Of a stretch of 64,000 bases of DNA, positions 23,701-35,492 are shown in pieces; the stretch's first letter is position 1; each line of letters starts with the position of its first letter. Position numbers and translations under genes: made by a program. This stretch comes from Massospora cicadina (Eukaryota > Entomophthoromycota > Entomophthoromycetes > Entomophthorales > Entomophthoraceae): positions 186,001 through 250,000 of the forward strand of contig JAKSZP010014455.1 in assembly GCA_022478985.1 (NCBI GenBank). The letters are read 5' to 3'. A model generated the notes under the pieces. The model saw nothing but the letters and a program-made list of their open reading frames with translations. It did not search any database and was not told where the DNA came from.

Positions 23701-25120
23701 ATGGGCGGTGACCAAGGAGGGCATCACCTGCGTTGCTTACAACTTGCCAAAGCCCAAATGACTGCAGCTCGCGCCAGAGTCAAAAGGGCAAAAGCCAGAA
23801 TCAGACATCTGGAGCGAAACTGCCAGCCTTCGACATCTCCCAGTTGGTTGGAAGACTGGGAAGCGGCGCAGGAAGCACTCCGCTTGGAGCTCACACTACA
23901 GGAAGAACGGGCAGCAAACTTTACAACATCTCGTTACTATGCTCAATGGGAACTCCCCAACCGCTTCTTCTTTCAGAAACAGAAAGCCCGGTCAACAGCA
24001 CAGGATATTACTGCACTGAAGATTGGCACTAAAACCACTTCGGATAAGGAGGAAATCACGCAGGAACTACACCGCTTCTACTTCAGCCTCTTCCATACCA
24101 CCCAGGTGGACCCGTCAGACATCCAAGACTTCCTGTGGCGGGCTCAAGAGCCGCCCATTAATCCACGGTCTGATGAGGCTCTACTGGCGCCTTATTCCAT
24201 CCAGGAGGTTATGGAAAACTTCTGAAATCCCCACTGCTTAAAGCCCCAGTCCCAGACAAAATACCCTTTGAGGTGTACCTTCTGGAACCTGCGGTGATAG
24301 CCAGAACCATCTGCGACCTCTTCGCTGCACTCTTGGTGAATGGCGAGGTCCTTCCTCAACTCCAGAGGCTCAATCATGACCCTCATTCACAAGAATTTAG
24401 ACCATGAGAACCTGGCGAATTGGCGCCCCATAGCGTTGATCAACACAGACCACAAGCTCTTCACGAAGCTTCTGGCCAACTGCATCACCAAATGGGTGTC
24501 ACCTCGCCTCTCCCCATCCCAGCACGGTTTTATTCCAGGGAGGTCGTTATGGGACAACTATAATGACCTTCACGTGACTTTGACTGCTAACTCTCATAAG
24601 GTGAATGGCTTTGTGGCTCTCCTGGATATGGAGAAAGCATATGATCGGGTGGCCTGGAAGTATATTGATGCTTCCCTGGCCCGCTTCCATCTCCCCCCAC
24701 AGCTAGGCGCTGGATATCAGCGCTCTATGACCAGCTCCACACCAGAGTCCTGGCGCCAATGGGTTTTGCAGTGGCAGTACCAGTTGGACAAGGTCTCCGG
24801 CAAGGAGACCCCCTGAGCCCTATCCTTTTTAACATCACCCTCGACCCCCTCTTGGCCTCCTTACAGGATAAGCTAACAGGGGTTTTGGTCTTAGGTAAAA
24901 CCCCCACCTGCACCATTGCATTTGGCTGCCCTGGGGATGTTGCCCTCGCTGCTGTGACCATTAAGAGATACACCAAGGCGTCCAACGTCATAGTCAACAC
25001 CTCCAAGACAACAGTTGTACAGGTCAGCTCCCCCACCTTCCACCCACCATTTGGTATTGAACCTGTGCGCGTACCTTCCGTCACCTGGACGTTCTCACCA
25101 ACCAACAAGGAGTTGCGCTA
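23701..25120 (+). pseudogene. LINE3 ORF2: reverse transcriptase with altered active site
   Basis: A linker with a helical region (23701-24225) precedes RT. RT blocks are NWRPIALINTDHK (about 24418), FIPGRSLWDN (about 24530), LLDMEKAYDRVAWK and, in another frame, GLRQGDPLSPILFN (about 24790-24830). The place of FADD reads AFGCPGDVALAA (24918-24953): one aspartate is missing and two residues are extra. Either a decay event or a sequence error made this RT inactive. Confidence 0.8.
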
Positions 25121-26315
25121 AAAGACAATGAGGACTTGCTCCTCGCAGCAGTTAACTCCAGGAATGCCAGCTGGAACCGGTGGCACATCACCCCTCAGGG
25201 TCGAGCTCTGATGGCCAATATGTTCCTCCTCTCTAAAGTCTGGTTCCTAGCGCACGTCTGCCCATTCACAGATGCCTTTTAAACGCGGCTCAATGTACTC
25301 CTCCGCTGTTAGATCTTGGGCTCAAACCATCCACCAACGGCCCTCTCAACCTTTGCCCAACCCTGCAATGAAGGGGGCCTAGGGCTTCTGGACATGTGAT
25401 CCCACGCCACCACAATCTTCCTGAAGTTCCTATGGCCGATTGTCTGCTAGGACGCGACCCCATGCCCCAATGGGCGCCCGCCCTCCACCAGTCAGTGTCA
25501 GCAGCTCTGGGTCTTCCTAGAGCATCTCTGACCTCATTAGGGGAGTGGCCCACAAACCACCCAGGCCATCGCCTGAAACCATCCTCATCCCCCTACTGGA
25601 ACCAGGCTCTCCTTGCCCTGAAACGAGTAGGCGCATGGATCCACCACGCCTTCCCATACAGAAGGGAAGGCCCTAGCCTCAGCCCCCGTCGCCATGCAAT
25701 TGTGCACAATGGACAAGTTGTCACAACTCGCCTCAACCCCCAAGCTCGTCCTCCCATCTTTCCAAGACTCCTTGAGCTCCTCCCTCCATGAGATTCGACC
25801 TTAAGGAATTGTGGAAGGACGTCTATCACCCCATCCTGTCAGCAAAGGTGTCCAACACCTTATGGAGGGTGCTCCACTGTTCATACAGGACAGGGGACTG
25901 GACTGGCCCTACCTTCTAGCACCAAAGTTGCCCCCGCTGTGCGGAGCCTATTGACTCCCACCTTCATCATTTTTTCACCTGTCCAGGTGTCGCCGCATTT
26001 TGGCCAAAGGTCTGCGCGCTCCTCCATGCTCAGCCCTTGTCTGAACACCCTGTGCAAGACCTCATGTTTGAGCAGACGTTGCCTGGTTGCCACCTACCCC
26101 TCCATGTCCTCGCCTATGCCACAGCCATCTGGACCATCCATAACTCCTTCCTTCGTGCTGCCTTTGACCAGCAGGTGTGGACCCTTCCACACATGATCAC
26201 CCACTTTCAGGTACACTTTGAGATGGCCCTGAAGGTCTACACTATGTCGTCAACCCTCCCCGCTCAGTTGTCACTGCAGCACGGCTATGGCGCGCAAACC
26301 CCCCTCCCTTTCTAA
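25120..26315 (+). pseudogene. LINE3 ORF2 C-terminal region with CCHC finger
   Basis: Several frames continue ORF2. At 25929-25982 CPRCAEPIDSHLHHFFTC has the C-x2-C...H-x4-C finger typical of the ORF2 C-terminus; LINE A has the equivalent at 16574-16624. Then come FWPKVCALLHAQ and the AIWTIHNSFL block, which parallels AMWTIHTIVL of LINE A. Confidence 0.75.
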
Positions 26316-26402
26316 ATAACTCTTCCCTCCCCTTCCCTCACCTCAGGCTCTTAGGAGCCCAGGCATAATTCAATAAACATCGATGGATCCCCCCTCAGGT
26401 TG

Positions 26403-26422
26403 GGACCATCTAGTACTAAAAA
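26403..26422 (+). other. 3' terminus of LINE3 (source-type copy of the micro-insert sequence)
   Basis: GGACCATCTAGTACT plus A run directly precedes the right target duplication of LINE3. It is the only occurrence attached to a full element, so it is the best candidate source of the other copies. Confidence 0.65.
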
Positions 26423-26429
26423 AACAACA

Positions 26430-27145
26430 CCCCATTTAGACCCTCAGCATTTTAAGCCCCCTGACTAAACACCTTTTGTTCCACTCTGAACACCAGAACA
26501 CAGTTGCTGCAGCTGAAAAACCAGATAGCATTAAGATACTTAAGATAACTGAGGAGTCTGTAGCGATACTAGCCAAAGGTATCCCTACTCCAATTTTTTC
26601 TCCAACCATAGCCTCGCAGAGCAAATAGGACATCCTAAACCTACACAAACAAGCAAATTCCGCCATCCAGAGAGTTGCTATTGCTTTACAGGCCAATACA
26701 AAAACTACCAATGCCAACATAGCTCTAACTTCCCAGCTTCCTTCAATCCTCCTATATGCAAAATACTGTTTTTAAATATCTTAGTGTTAAATTTAATGCA
26801 GGTAATCTTGACAACTAGCCAACCATCAACCAGCTCGCTCCCCATATTTTCTGATCACCCCACACAATTGCTCTCCCCCTTGTCCCGCACTCTTGCATTT
26901 GATATGGATTCCAATGCCAAGGATGTGCCATCCAATCCCCCTTCCCCTTCCATCACAGTGGGTTGAGCAATTCATCGCTGTCCCACCTGGTCAGTTGTAT
27001 TCTTATTCTTTTGTGTTTTACCTCTCCTTTTGGGTGGTCAATCTTCTGTTTGGTATTCTTTTCATTCTAATTTTTTGCTCTTTGATCTTTGGTAATGTCC
27101 ATCACATGGTTGGCGTACCTCATTTAAAGTTTAAAATTAAATGAA
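26430..27145 (+). pseudogene. LINE-X 3' part: ORF1 C-terminus and tail
   Basis: It resumes after LINE3 with frames containing AAEKPDSIKILKITEE and LHKQANSAIQRVAIALQ, an alpha-helical, possibly coiled-coil stretch. A pyrimidine-rich segment follows, then GGTAATGTCCATCACATGG and an A/T-rich end. The fragment at 57 kb has the same arrangement. Confidence 0.55.
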
Positions 27146-27160
27146 TATCAAAATAATTAT

Positions 27161-29575
27161 ATATAGTAATATAAAATATAGAGATACGTTGTGCATTAAA
27201 CTGACATTACTAAAAACGCCTATAGTACTCTGTTAAAAGGTGAGCTAATATTTAAAATTGCATAAGTTTTATGCATAGCTATTTAGTATGCCATTGATTT
27301 GTCTTTATTTAATTAATACCAACTTTTTATAAGAGGAGAGATTTGGAGATATTAACTTTACTTATAAATGTAGACATAATGCCTTCATATATAAGGAAAA
27401 CTTCACTTTAAATGATGCAAAAAATTCAAATTTATAGTAAATTACTGTCTTATCTAGGCTTGGAATCAAAACAAATTTAGCCTCAGACATACGATTGCTA
27501 ATTTTTTAAAAAAACAGCAAGCCTATCTGATATACTAAACTGGTGATGACAAACTTCTTCACCTTTTGCATCTAGAACACACCTAGACACTAATCTCTTT
27601 ATATTTTTTGCCTATATTTAGGTTCTAGTCATAGTTTCATTAAAGTGTTAAAATCAAGAAAACACTTCTTTGCAAAATTAAAAAGTCAAGCCTTCCAAGA
27701 AGAAAACTAGATCTATCTTTTTGTGTCTATAAGATTAAATGGATATGCATTCAGTTTTAGTAACCAAGGTCTTCCAAGCTAGCAATATTATAGGAATAAT
27801 AATCCCAGTTATCTTTATTTTTTGTGCATAGCTGACTTCTATAGAGTCCCAAAAAGTCTATATTACTTTTGATTTAATCACATTATTACAAAGACCTTAT
27901 GCTTTGCCTTAATAAAGTATAATTTCTTGATTTACCTAGATTACAAGACTTTTTAAATCTATATACTAGATTACTATTTTGTACTATCTTAAAAGTAGAT
28001 TATTTGATTTGTGTAATTTAATTAATGAGACGAATGGTTCTCTCAAAAATTCATTTTACTTTTGATTTAATATCCTAGCCCATGAAAAGTTGGCTCAATT
28101 AATTTACATAAATAGGAATTCTTGTTTCTGGGATCCCTTCTCAGGTGATGATAGGTCTCATCTTACCAGGAAAAGTCCAGGGGAGACATCTTTTCTCAGC
28201 CTGAACTCTTTTTGGCAGCTGGGGAAACCCAAATAGTTTTCTTATTCAGTTTATCATAAAAGCCTAATTATCAGGATGAGGTGTATTGAGTGACAATAGC
28301 CTAAACTGGCTTCAAACATTTAAGACCCAAGTAGCACTCTTAGCTGGCTGCTCTCTTAGCGTCTAACATCAGGCCAATGTATGTAGACAATTTAAGCTTA
28401 GATAGCCTTTAATCTCCTATGGAGGCTGGTAGAGTTAATGCTCTTTGTCATCTTTTAAAGAGCATGGCATCATTGCAAAGGGGCTACCAAGTCAGGGTCA
28501 GCCGTTGTAAAAATAAGCTTAAAATTAGAATAAACATAAAAATATATTTAAAAGAACTTGAGGTAATTAAAAAGACTGACTTTTGATAAAGTTTCACATT
28601 GAGATTACTGAAATCGCTTTTTAGTGATAAATATAAAAAGTTTATAGAATTTAACAGTCTAGGCATGAGATTCTTAGTATATCTGACACCTCTAATTTCA
28701 GCTAATCTCAAAAAAATACGTTAAATCTTGTTAATTTAATAAATAATATAGATTCCCTGATATGTGAAACGTTGGATCCCAATCTCCTTTACACTAGAAT
28801 TTATTAGTATCTCAACATATAGGACCACATGTAAGATCTGATGGTTTGTCACATCACCCCTCTTTTATAGAAATCAATGATGATTTCCGGTTTCATGAAT
28901 AATTTCTGATAATTATGCTATGGGAGACTTTCTGGGATAATTTTGGGATAGTACCATCTGGAAGTACAGGGGTCCCAAACAGCATTGAAATTTTAAATGT
29001 GATCGTTGTAATGTGAAAGAGTTCAATTGCCACTAGTTCAAATGTCATCTCAAATCCTCCCCCTCAACCTCTGAGGCCAGCTAAACTGATGAGGATGGCA
29101 ATAGAACAACAAAGCTTAGGATAATGTGATCAACATCTTGAAGTCTAAAAGAGCAAAAACCCTCTGAGTTATGTATGATTTTAATTAATGTGATAAATGG
29201 GTTTATGAAATTTTATGAAAAATGGCATACAAACTTAGATGATAAAAAAGTAACCTCAATCCATTGGAGAAATAGATAAGTGTTAAATCCAGATCCCTGA
29301 ACAGGTAAATAAAACCTGTATATCTCCTTTGCGAGGTGCAGGAGAGAACTTTTGCTCAGATAAGCCACTGGTCACTGATAGGAGAACCAAATATATTTGG
29401 ACTGTTGGCGTCTCATTTGAGGCACTGTAAAAGATCAAGTTGTGGTGAGAAAGCAATATCACAAATGACTTCTGTTAAATGTGTTTCAAGAATCATGATG
29501 AAGATGGCATTTCAGTGGCGTCCAGAATCAGGTCAAGGTGGTTGGCAGGTTGAAATACTGGCTTTGTTTAAGACT
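27161..29575. other. AT-rich, no recognisable gene
   Basis: No coding motif or tRNA was found. GTTCAAATGTC near 29035 is weakly like a pol III B box, but I found no matching A box. Open frames here lack family signatures. Confidence 0.5.
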
Positions 29576-29579
29576 CACC

Positions 29580-30288
29580 GGCGCTAACGGCACTGGACTT
29601 AAAAATATTAAAAAGCAGGAGTAGGGAAACTTGTAACTGCTGTTAAATAAAATAGGGGATATTCTAGTAACACATATGAAACTATGAAAGGTGAAGCAAT
29701 GAATATAAGAGGACCTTTTTTATTTTATTAGTGGCAGCAAAAGGGTAAAAATAGAACCCTGTTATAATCTAGTGCTTAGTATTTAAATTGCTGGGGCTTG
29801 GACTGAGATAGGCATAAAGTCAATATTAGCTTCAAACATTTTAGGGAATATGGGTTGTTGACCTATCAGAGCATTCAAAATCACCTCACTTTACTAAAAC
29901 AGCTGATGGAGGATTAATCGTAGGCAAGACTAACTTGTGAGGTAATGTTTTGGTATATTTTAGCCAATCACCATGAGCAAATATATGTGCACCTTGGGAG
30001 ACCCGCGCCAAGCCTATAAAAGGGGTTGGTCCCCACTTAGATGATTGTATGAACTATAAGTGGGCCGGGGAGGAACCTCTGATGGACTCCTCTGATTTCG
30101 TTGCATAGTCAGTGTTATTTGCATACCCAAACTCTTGCTATTGATAGAGTATTATTAATAATTGTATTGCCCCTGATTCAAAGGGTTCCAAAAAAATTGG
30201 CCATGGTCTTTTGGCCGATTTTGTCCTTAATTTTGTCCTTATTTTGAATCAGAACACTCATTATACATAATCGACTTTTAATTGTCTT
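29580..30288 (-). repeat. LTR, left copy
   Basis: It aligns with 35493-36200 over its length: GCAGGAGTAG near the left, CCTATAAAAGGGGTTGGTCC in the middle (about 30014), GTGGGCCGGGGAGGAACCTC (30061-30080) and CAGAACACTC near the right. Exact ends are uncertain by about 20 bp. Confidence 0.85.
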
Positions 30289-30735
30289 ACATTACCCTTC
30301 AAGAGTGTTAGTGGAAGAGTAAAGGCGCAATAAATGGCCATGGATGAAGTTAACATTATTTCTGGTAGCCAGTGATTTTATAGAGTAATCATCCCCTCAC
30401 TTATAAGTGACAACAAAAGTGCCTTCCCAGATCGACCTGAGCTTCTCATTTCTGGGAGTGAACACTTTTGGTAGTATAGCACCAAGACTGACACTTGGAA
30501 GGTAGGTAGAGGGGGCCAAATATTATTAGCTTCTTGAGCCTCTTTGGTGACTGTCTTTTCCAAGTTGGTCATCGCTTTTGATTAGAACTGGATGATGTGC
30601 AGGACTAACTTCTTCATAGCTTGCTCAGGAGAAGTACTATTGGAGAAGATATCTTTGGCTAGTAACATTGGCACCCCGGGATCTTAACTATACAATAAAA
30701 GGAATGATGACATTTTAAGCATCCAGTGATAGCTA

Positions 30736-31330
30736 TTACGGTAAGCCATTAGAGCACTGGGTAAGTAAAGATTCCAGTGAAGAGGGTTGGAAGTGGTCAT
30801 TTTTTTCTAAAATAAGGACCAGGGTCCCATTGGCTCTTTTCACAATACCATTGGTTGAGGGGTTATAGGGGGCTGAGAAAAACTGTTGTGTTCTCATGGA
30901 AGTAGCAAGGATCTTCACCACTCTCGAGGTAAAAATTCCCTATTGTCACAGAGCAGGACCTGAGTGACAAACATGGCGAGAAAATATATACTTATAATGA
31001 ACGTGGCCTAGGCTTTGGCAGTATAAGCAGGAAGAGCCACAGCCTCAACCCATTTGGTGAAATGATCATTTCTGACCAAGAAATAACGATTTCTACCAGT
31101 GGTCTGAGGTAGAGGCCCTACCACGTCCAAACTTATGGTTTGGAAGGATTGTTGGGGCGTAGTAGGTTGATACTGGTACCTGGTCATGTAGCTGGATCTC
31201 TTCTTGCAGGTCAGAAATGCATCCAGGACTTCAGTTATTGTCTCCGTGATGCCCTCCCAGTAATATTACTCTTTAACCCACTCATAGGTTCTCTTTACTC
31301 TGCTACGCCCTGAAAGGTATGGGACTCAAA
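30736..31330 (-). pseudogene. Integrase remnant
   Basis: The minus frame 30736-30921 contains FFSAPYNPSTNGIVKRANGTL, the conserved block around the catalytic Glu with E changed to K (IVKRANG for the usual IVERAN). Farther upstream on the minus strand (about 31060-31130) are fragments of the core with a WVEA-like motif. Frameshifts divide the domain. Confidence 0.8.
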
Positions 31331-31666
31331 AATCACTGGTACTGCTCAGATGTTCTGAGATAAGGCAACCAATTCACCCCTATTTCATATGCAGCTTCCC
31401 ACTTTCCACCTTTGTGTTGTGGTAGTGTCAATCTAATGTTTTCCTGACAGGTTCATACTCATCTTCCTAGGCGTTGGGGGGTCATAAGGAGGACGTGCAG
31501 CCCCTCAGCTTCACTATTTTCTAGATGAAGAATAGAAAACCAAGTCAAGCCATTAACATTCATATGGGGGGTTTCAGATGGGTGCTTAATCTTCATATTG
31601 TAGTGTTGAGCTTTAAGGCCCAGCGAGCCAACAGCCCAGTGGGATCCTTTATGTTTTGTAACCACT

Positions 31667-31942
31667 TCAGGGAGGCATGGTCAGTGACCACTGTGAAGGA
31701 AGTTCCATATATGAAAGGGGGTAATGTTTTACTTCCAGAATTACCACGAGGCACTTCTTCTCATTGATGCAATAATTACGTTCAGCCTTGGATAATGTCT
31801 TGCTGAAATAAGAGACGGGGTGATCCATGCCATTAGCATCCAGTTGAGATAGAATGGCCCAAACTGTGTAGTCGGAGGCATTGGTAAACAAGAGGAAAGG
31901 TTTACCATAATTAGGGTGGCGCATGATTAGACACTTTTGCAA
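31667..31942 (-). pseudogene. RNase H domain
   Basis: An open stretch of 91 codons reads KPFLLFTNASDYTVWAILSQ, HPVSYFSKTLSKAERNY and EKKCLVVILEVKHYPLS. It is the Gypsy RNase H with the usual TNASD start (D often at this position) and the AERNY..E block. It is directly downstream of the RT. Confidence 0.88.
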
Positions 31943-32019
31943 CTTTTTAGTGTCTCAAAGGCGGTTTATTGTTCAGCTTCCAAATGAAAAGGGACACTAT
32001 TACCCAATAGCTGGATAAG

Positions 32020-32850
32020 AGGCTCACTTAGTTGAGCGAACTTGGGGATAGATTTGATGATAATACCCCTTCATATCCAAAAATACTTGGATATTGCGCA
32101 GGGTTTTGTGAGAAGGCATTTTTGATATGGCCACAACCTTTTCTTGGAGGGGTTGAATTCCTTCCTGTAAAATAGCGTGTCCAAGAAAATCTAATTTCCT
32201 CTGAAAAATGTGCATTTTGAGGAATTGGTTCACCATCTAATACTAAAAAACTGTGCACTTTGAGGGCTTTAACTTGATGTTGGCCTCACTTAGAAGCTGA
32301 AACATTGACTTCAGGTGAGCATGAAGTTCGTTGAAGGCTTTTGAGAGTTCTGTAGTGTCAACAAGATAAACTATGTCTCAACTTAACTTCTAATCCTTCA
32401 AGATGTGGTCCATGGCTCGCTGGAAAGTTGTGGGGACGTTGCATAACCCTTGAGGTAGTTGGGTAGGTTGGAGGTGACCCTCACTGCTATAAGAGCTCAT
32501 TTCTCATGATCTTGGGGAGAGAGGTCCATTTGCCAATAACCGCTAGCTAGGTCCATAGCTGAAAAGAAGTTAGAGGTGGATTGTTGAGCTAGGGCTTCGT
32601 GAATTCAGGGGATATGATAACTGCCCTTCTTGGTGAGGTCACTCAGTTTATGGTAGTCCATAACTACTCAATGACCTCCATTTTACTTTTTTATCAGTAT
32701 AAGCGGGGACAAACAAGGGCTTTGGGACTGCACCAGAAATCCAGCGTCCAGTAACTGTTTTAGCACCATCCGCATTTTTACCTCCTCAACTCTTGATTTA
32801 TAGTTTGGTTTTGGTCAGATGAGACGAGCATCCTCAATGTCAATTGTGTG
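32020..32850 (-). pseudogene. Reverse transcriptase, split by a micro-insert
   Basis: A minus frame gives VYLVDTTELS for the active site (YxDD with one Asp replaced by Val) near 32365, then ANIKLKALKVH. Here the micro-insert interrupts, and the sequence continues with KMHIFQRKLDFLGHAI (32170-32220). The family motif is one continuous LKPSKC.FFQ..L.FLGH, so about 43 bp are extra. Upstream RT blocks lie in 32600-32850. Confidence 0.8.
32223..32251 (+). mobile_element. Micro-insertion (variant ACCATCTAATACT) inside RT
   Basis: CACCATCTAATACTAAAAAA with a few extra 5' bases lies between TGTGCATTTTGAGG (32209-32222) and TGTGCACTTTGAGG (32252-32265). The host RT reading frame confirms that the segment and one copy of the repeat are additions, since the motif on either side is duplicated at the protein level. 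Confidence 0.7.
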
Positions 32851-33450
32851 ATTCCAGCCCTTCATGTGTCATAATCAGTATCAGAGGTAGAGAAGATGTC
32901 GCTATAGGACTCCAATAACTTATAAAATTTATTTAGCTCTGCAGGGGTTAGATCATCAGAGATTTGAACAGTGGGCAAAGTGCATAACGATTAATCAGCA
33001 GGTAGTCTCATATCCGCCATAGACCCAATACAGTGGACTTTTTATTGTCCTCAATTGGTATCAGCAAGCCTCTTCCAATCTCCTGATGCTTTTTTAAGAC
33101 CATATCTTTTGGGGTGAGATTCCCCAACAGGAGTGTGATTGGTCGCTGGAAAGCTGGGTCTATCACGCCTGGCAAGACTTGCGGCTCTTGAGGGCTAACT
33201 CTGTCAATGCTGATTAGGTGTAATAGGCAGTTGTGGGGGATTTGAATGGTAGCTTTGTGTCAACTCTCCGTTGTTTACCCGCCTCGATTACTACATCTTC
33301 AGACTCATAGAAAGGAGACCCTCTAAAAGATCCACTGATTTAGGCAAAATCTATGTGTTGCATCCTGCCGTCTTATAGGGTAGGGATAAGGTGGATTAGG
33401 GGTACTCAACAGTGCAAGCGTATTTTTTTATTGATCTTTTCATTGTTATA

Positions 33451-34062
33451 TTAGAGAACCTCGTAGTTCAGCAGGGAGAGATAGCCCTGCTTCAAGTTTA
33501 TAACATCTTCATATTTGAGCATAAACTGAATCCCAATAAGTAGATCATCTTTATTATTGATCAAGGCCACCGCTGGAGCTGACAAGATAAGCTTCCCAAA
33601 ACAAATGGGCAGAGAAGAGTACTCCCCAATAGCACGGGTGTTGTTTGGACTCGCAGTTCCAATCTCTTGGGAGTAGTCTAGGTCAGGGTCCAGCTTAATT
33701 TTCTTAATGAGCTTAAATTGACACAACGTTCACAGGGGACACAGTGTAAAGGATAGCCCTAACCTGAACTCCATTAATGATGACCTCCACTTTAGTTAAA
33801 GTTTCACCCAAGGTGGGGGGAGAGCAAGGACCTCCTGTAGTTGGATAGTAAAGGCAAGTCTTTTGGAAGTGCCAGGGTATTTTTGGATATATTTCAGGGT
33901 GTTGGCACAATGAGTTGATCGGATAATTGTGGTAATGAGAAGGTCTGCGTCACTGGCTGTTTCAATAATCTCAAGACCCCTCAACATTTGATGGAGATAA
34001 GTTTGATGGGGGATCTTAGCCCAATCCACTCTCTCTGGGTTCAATTGGTTAGGTACCTCCAC
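33451..34062 (-). pseudogene. Gypsy protease region
   Basis: Minus frames at 33713-33910 and 33451-33726 contain LYTVSPVNVVS (where D-S/T-G is expected, lost) and, downstream, LLIGIQFMLKYEDVINLKQG, the G(L/M)xxL strand-turn and C-terminal part of Gypsy aspartic protease. It is placed between gag and RT as expected. Confidence 0.6.
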
Positions 34063-34790
34063 TTCACCAGGGGTTCTTAAATATAATAATTTATATCTTC
34101 GTCACCCCCTTCAGATTCGTCATCAGAGGGTTATCAATTCATGTTAGGGCGCCCATAGGGGGTGAGGTAGGGTCAGGACTTCCCTTAAGGCATGATAGGT
34201 CCTGGGGTTGCTCCTCCATCTTTTTAAGTTTGGGGGAGGCGTTGAAATTATTACATCTCGAGTTTGACCTTCAAAGTAGTGAGTTTGTGCTTCCTCATGG
34301 AGACAGAATTTAAACTAAGGAGAAGTAGAATGAGAGGTTTAGGGAAATAGCGTCGTGAAGAGGATGCTTTTTTATATGCCAGCTTTAGGTTAATCATTGG
34401 CTGTGTATTTTGTGAAATAGGTAGCTTAGCCTTTGTGATTGGGACACTAACCCATTGTTAGTGGGGGCTTAGCACCCGAGACAGGGGTTTAGACTTAGTA
34501 GCAGGCTTTGGAACTACTTGAGAAAGCTTCTCTGGAGACAAGAGGGGCAAGGAAAAGGACGACTGCTTTTCCTAACTGAGTTTTTGAGCTGAAGTCAAAA
34601 GGGACACTGCCCCATCACAGCCATTATTATCTGAGTTTCGTTGTGGAAAAAGAAGCAGTTTTTGATGGCAATTCCGCGGGAGCAGGTTTCCAGAGGGAAG
34701 CAGCCATATTATAGGCTAAATTTTTTGGTGTAGATGATTGGCTCCTAAACCCTTTCATATGGTCAATTTCATAGTTATCAGCCACCGCTA

Positions 34791-35260
34791 TCAAGGCTTC
34801 CTTGATATCTCATACATTTTAGAAAAAAAGCGCTTTAAAGAAGAAAGATACATTGCCAAGGAGGGATGGGAAGCCAAGCTAGCCAAGATAGCCGCAGTAG
34901 CATCATCTAGGGGTAGCCTTTTTAAAAGCGGTAATGGTTGAGCTTTAATGCAAAAGCGTTCAGCAAAAGCGGCAATTGGTTCTCCTGGTTCCAGGCTATG
35001 GCGCATAAAGGCCTGTTTTTGCCAGTTCAAGCTTTGTAGGGAACCAAATTTCACTTTGAGTGCTTGCTTCACCTCCACCCAGGCGCTGATGGTGGCTATG
35101 CGCGAAAAGATTATCTATTGGGCTCCATGGATCAAGCAGGGTAGGAGGTACTTAGTTTTAAGACGGTCCATTGCCACTTCCATAGCAACTTCATACATAA
35201 AGAGGAAAGATCAACACTTCCCTTACCCGGGGTAAACTTGTCCCTAAAAGGGGGTTTATG
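34791..35260 (-). pseudogene. Gag remnant (capsid region)
   Basis: A 95-codon open frame has LKVKFGSLQSLNWQKQAF, LEPGEPIAAFAERF and LPLDDATAAILASL. This matches the helical capsid pattern of Gypsy gag, in which a FxxxF..L.QG.ESV..Y..RF unit is usual. Upstream fragments resemble the gag at 7.2-7.5 kb. Confidence 0.65.
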
Positions 35261-35492
35261 TATACCAGGGAGTCCCCATAAGGGCCTTACAATGATTACT
35301 GATTGAGCCTTTTGTGGTAAGACAAAGCACTAGATAGCCTGGCACAAGTGTGGCTAGCTGGGGGTTTATTTCCATGGGAAGGTTGCAAGGTTACTAACCC
35401 CATAACCTCCATTGTTTTTGTTATTATTTTAGTGTACAAATTCCCCTGTAATGAACACCACTTGTCAAAATCCTGGATTTGTTTTTGTCTCT

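Larger units (their letters stand above)
19627..26422 (+). mobile_element. LINE3: second LINE family, full length, nested in LINE-X
   Basis: It is about 6.8 kb with ORF1 (tandem repeats, nucleic-acid-binding domain, zinc knuckle) and ORF2 (endonuclease, RT, zinc finger). Diverged flanks AACAGCACCCCATACAGAG (19604-19622) and AACAACACCCCATTTAG (26423-26439) look like an old target duplication. The 3' end is unlike the other LINEs: it finishes GGGACCATCTAGTACT plus a short A run at 26403-26422. Confidence 0.85.
18391..27144 (+). mobile_element. LINE-X: ORF1-only LINE derivative split by LINE3
   Basis: Flanked by ATATCAAAATAAGTAT (18375-18390) and ATATCAAAATAATTAT (27145-27160), a 16-bp duplication with one mismatch. 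Without the nested LINE3 it is about 2 kb: an ORF1-like coding part with a zinc knuckle, then a short C-terminal part, then the tail GTCCATCACATGGTTGGCG (27097-27115). No endonuclease or RT fits between. It resembles mammalian HAL1 elements, which keep ORF1 and the 3' end and depend on a partner LINE for RT. Confidence 0.75.

Noticed and set aside
29005..29045. Possible pol III B box (GTTCAAATGTC) suggesting another SINE
   Set aside because: No matching A box at the right distance, and no tail or target duplication.
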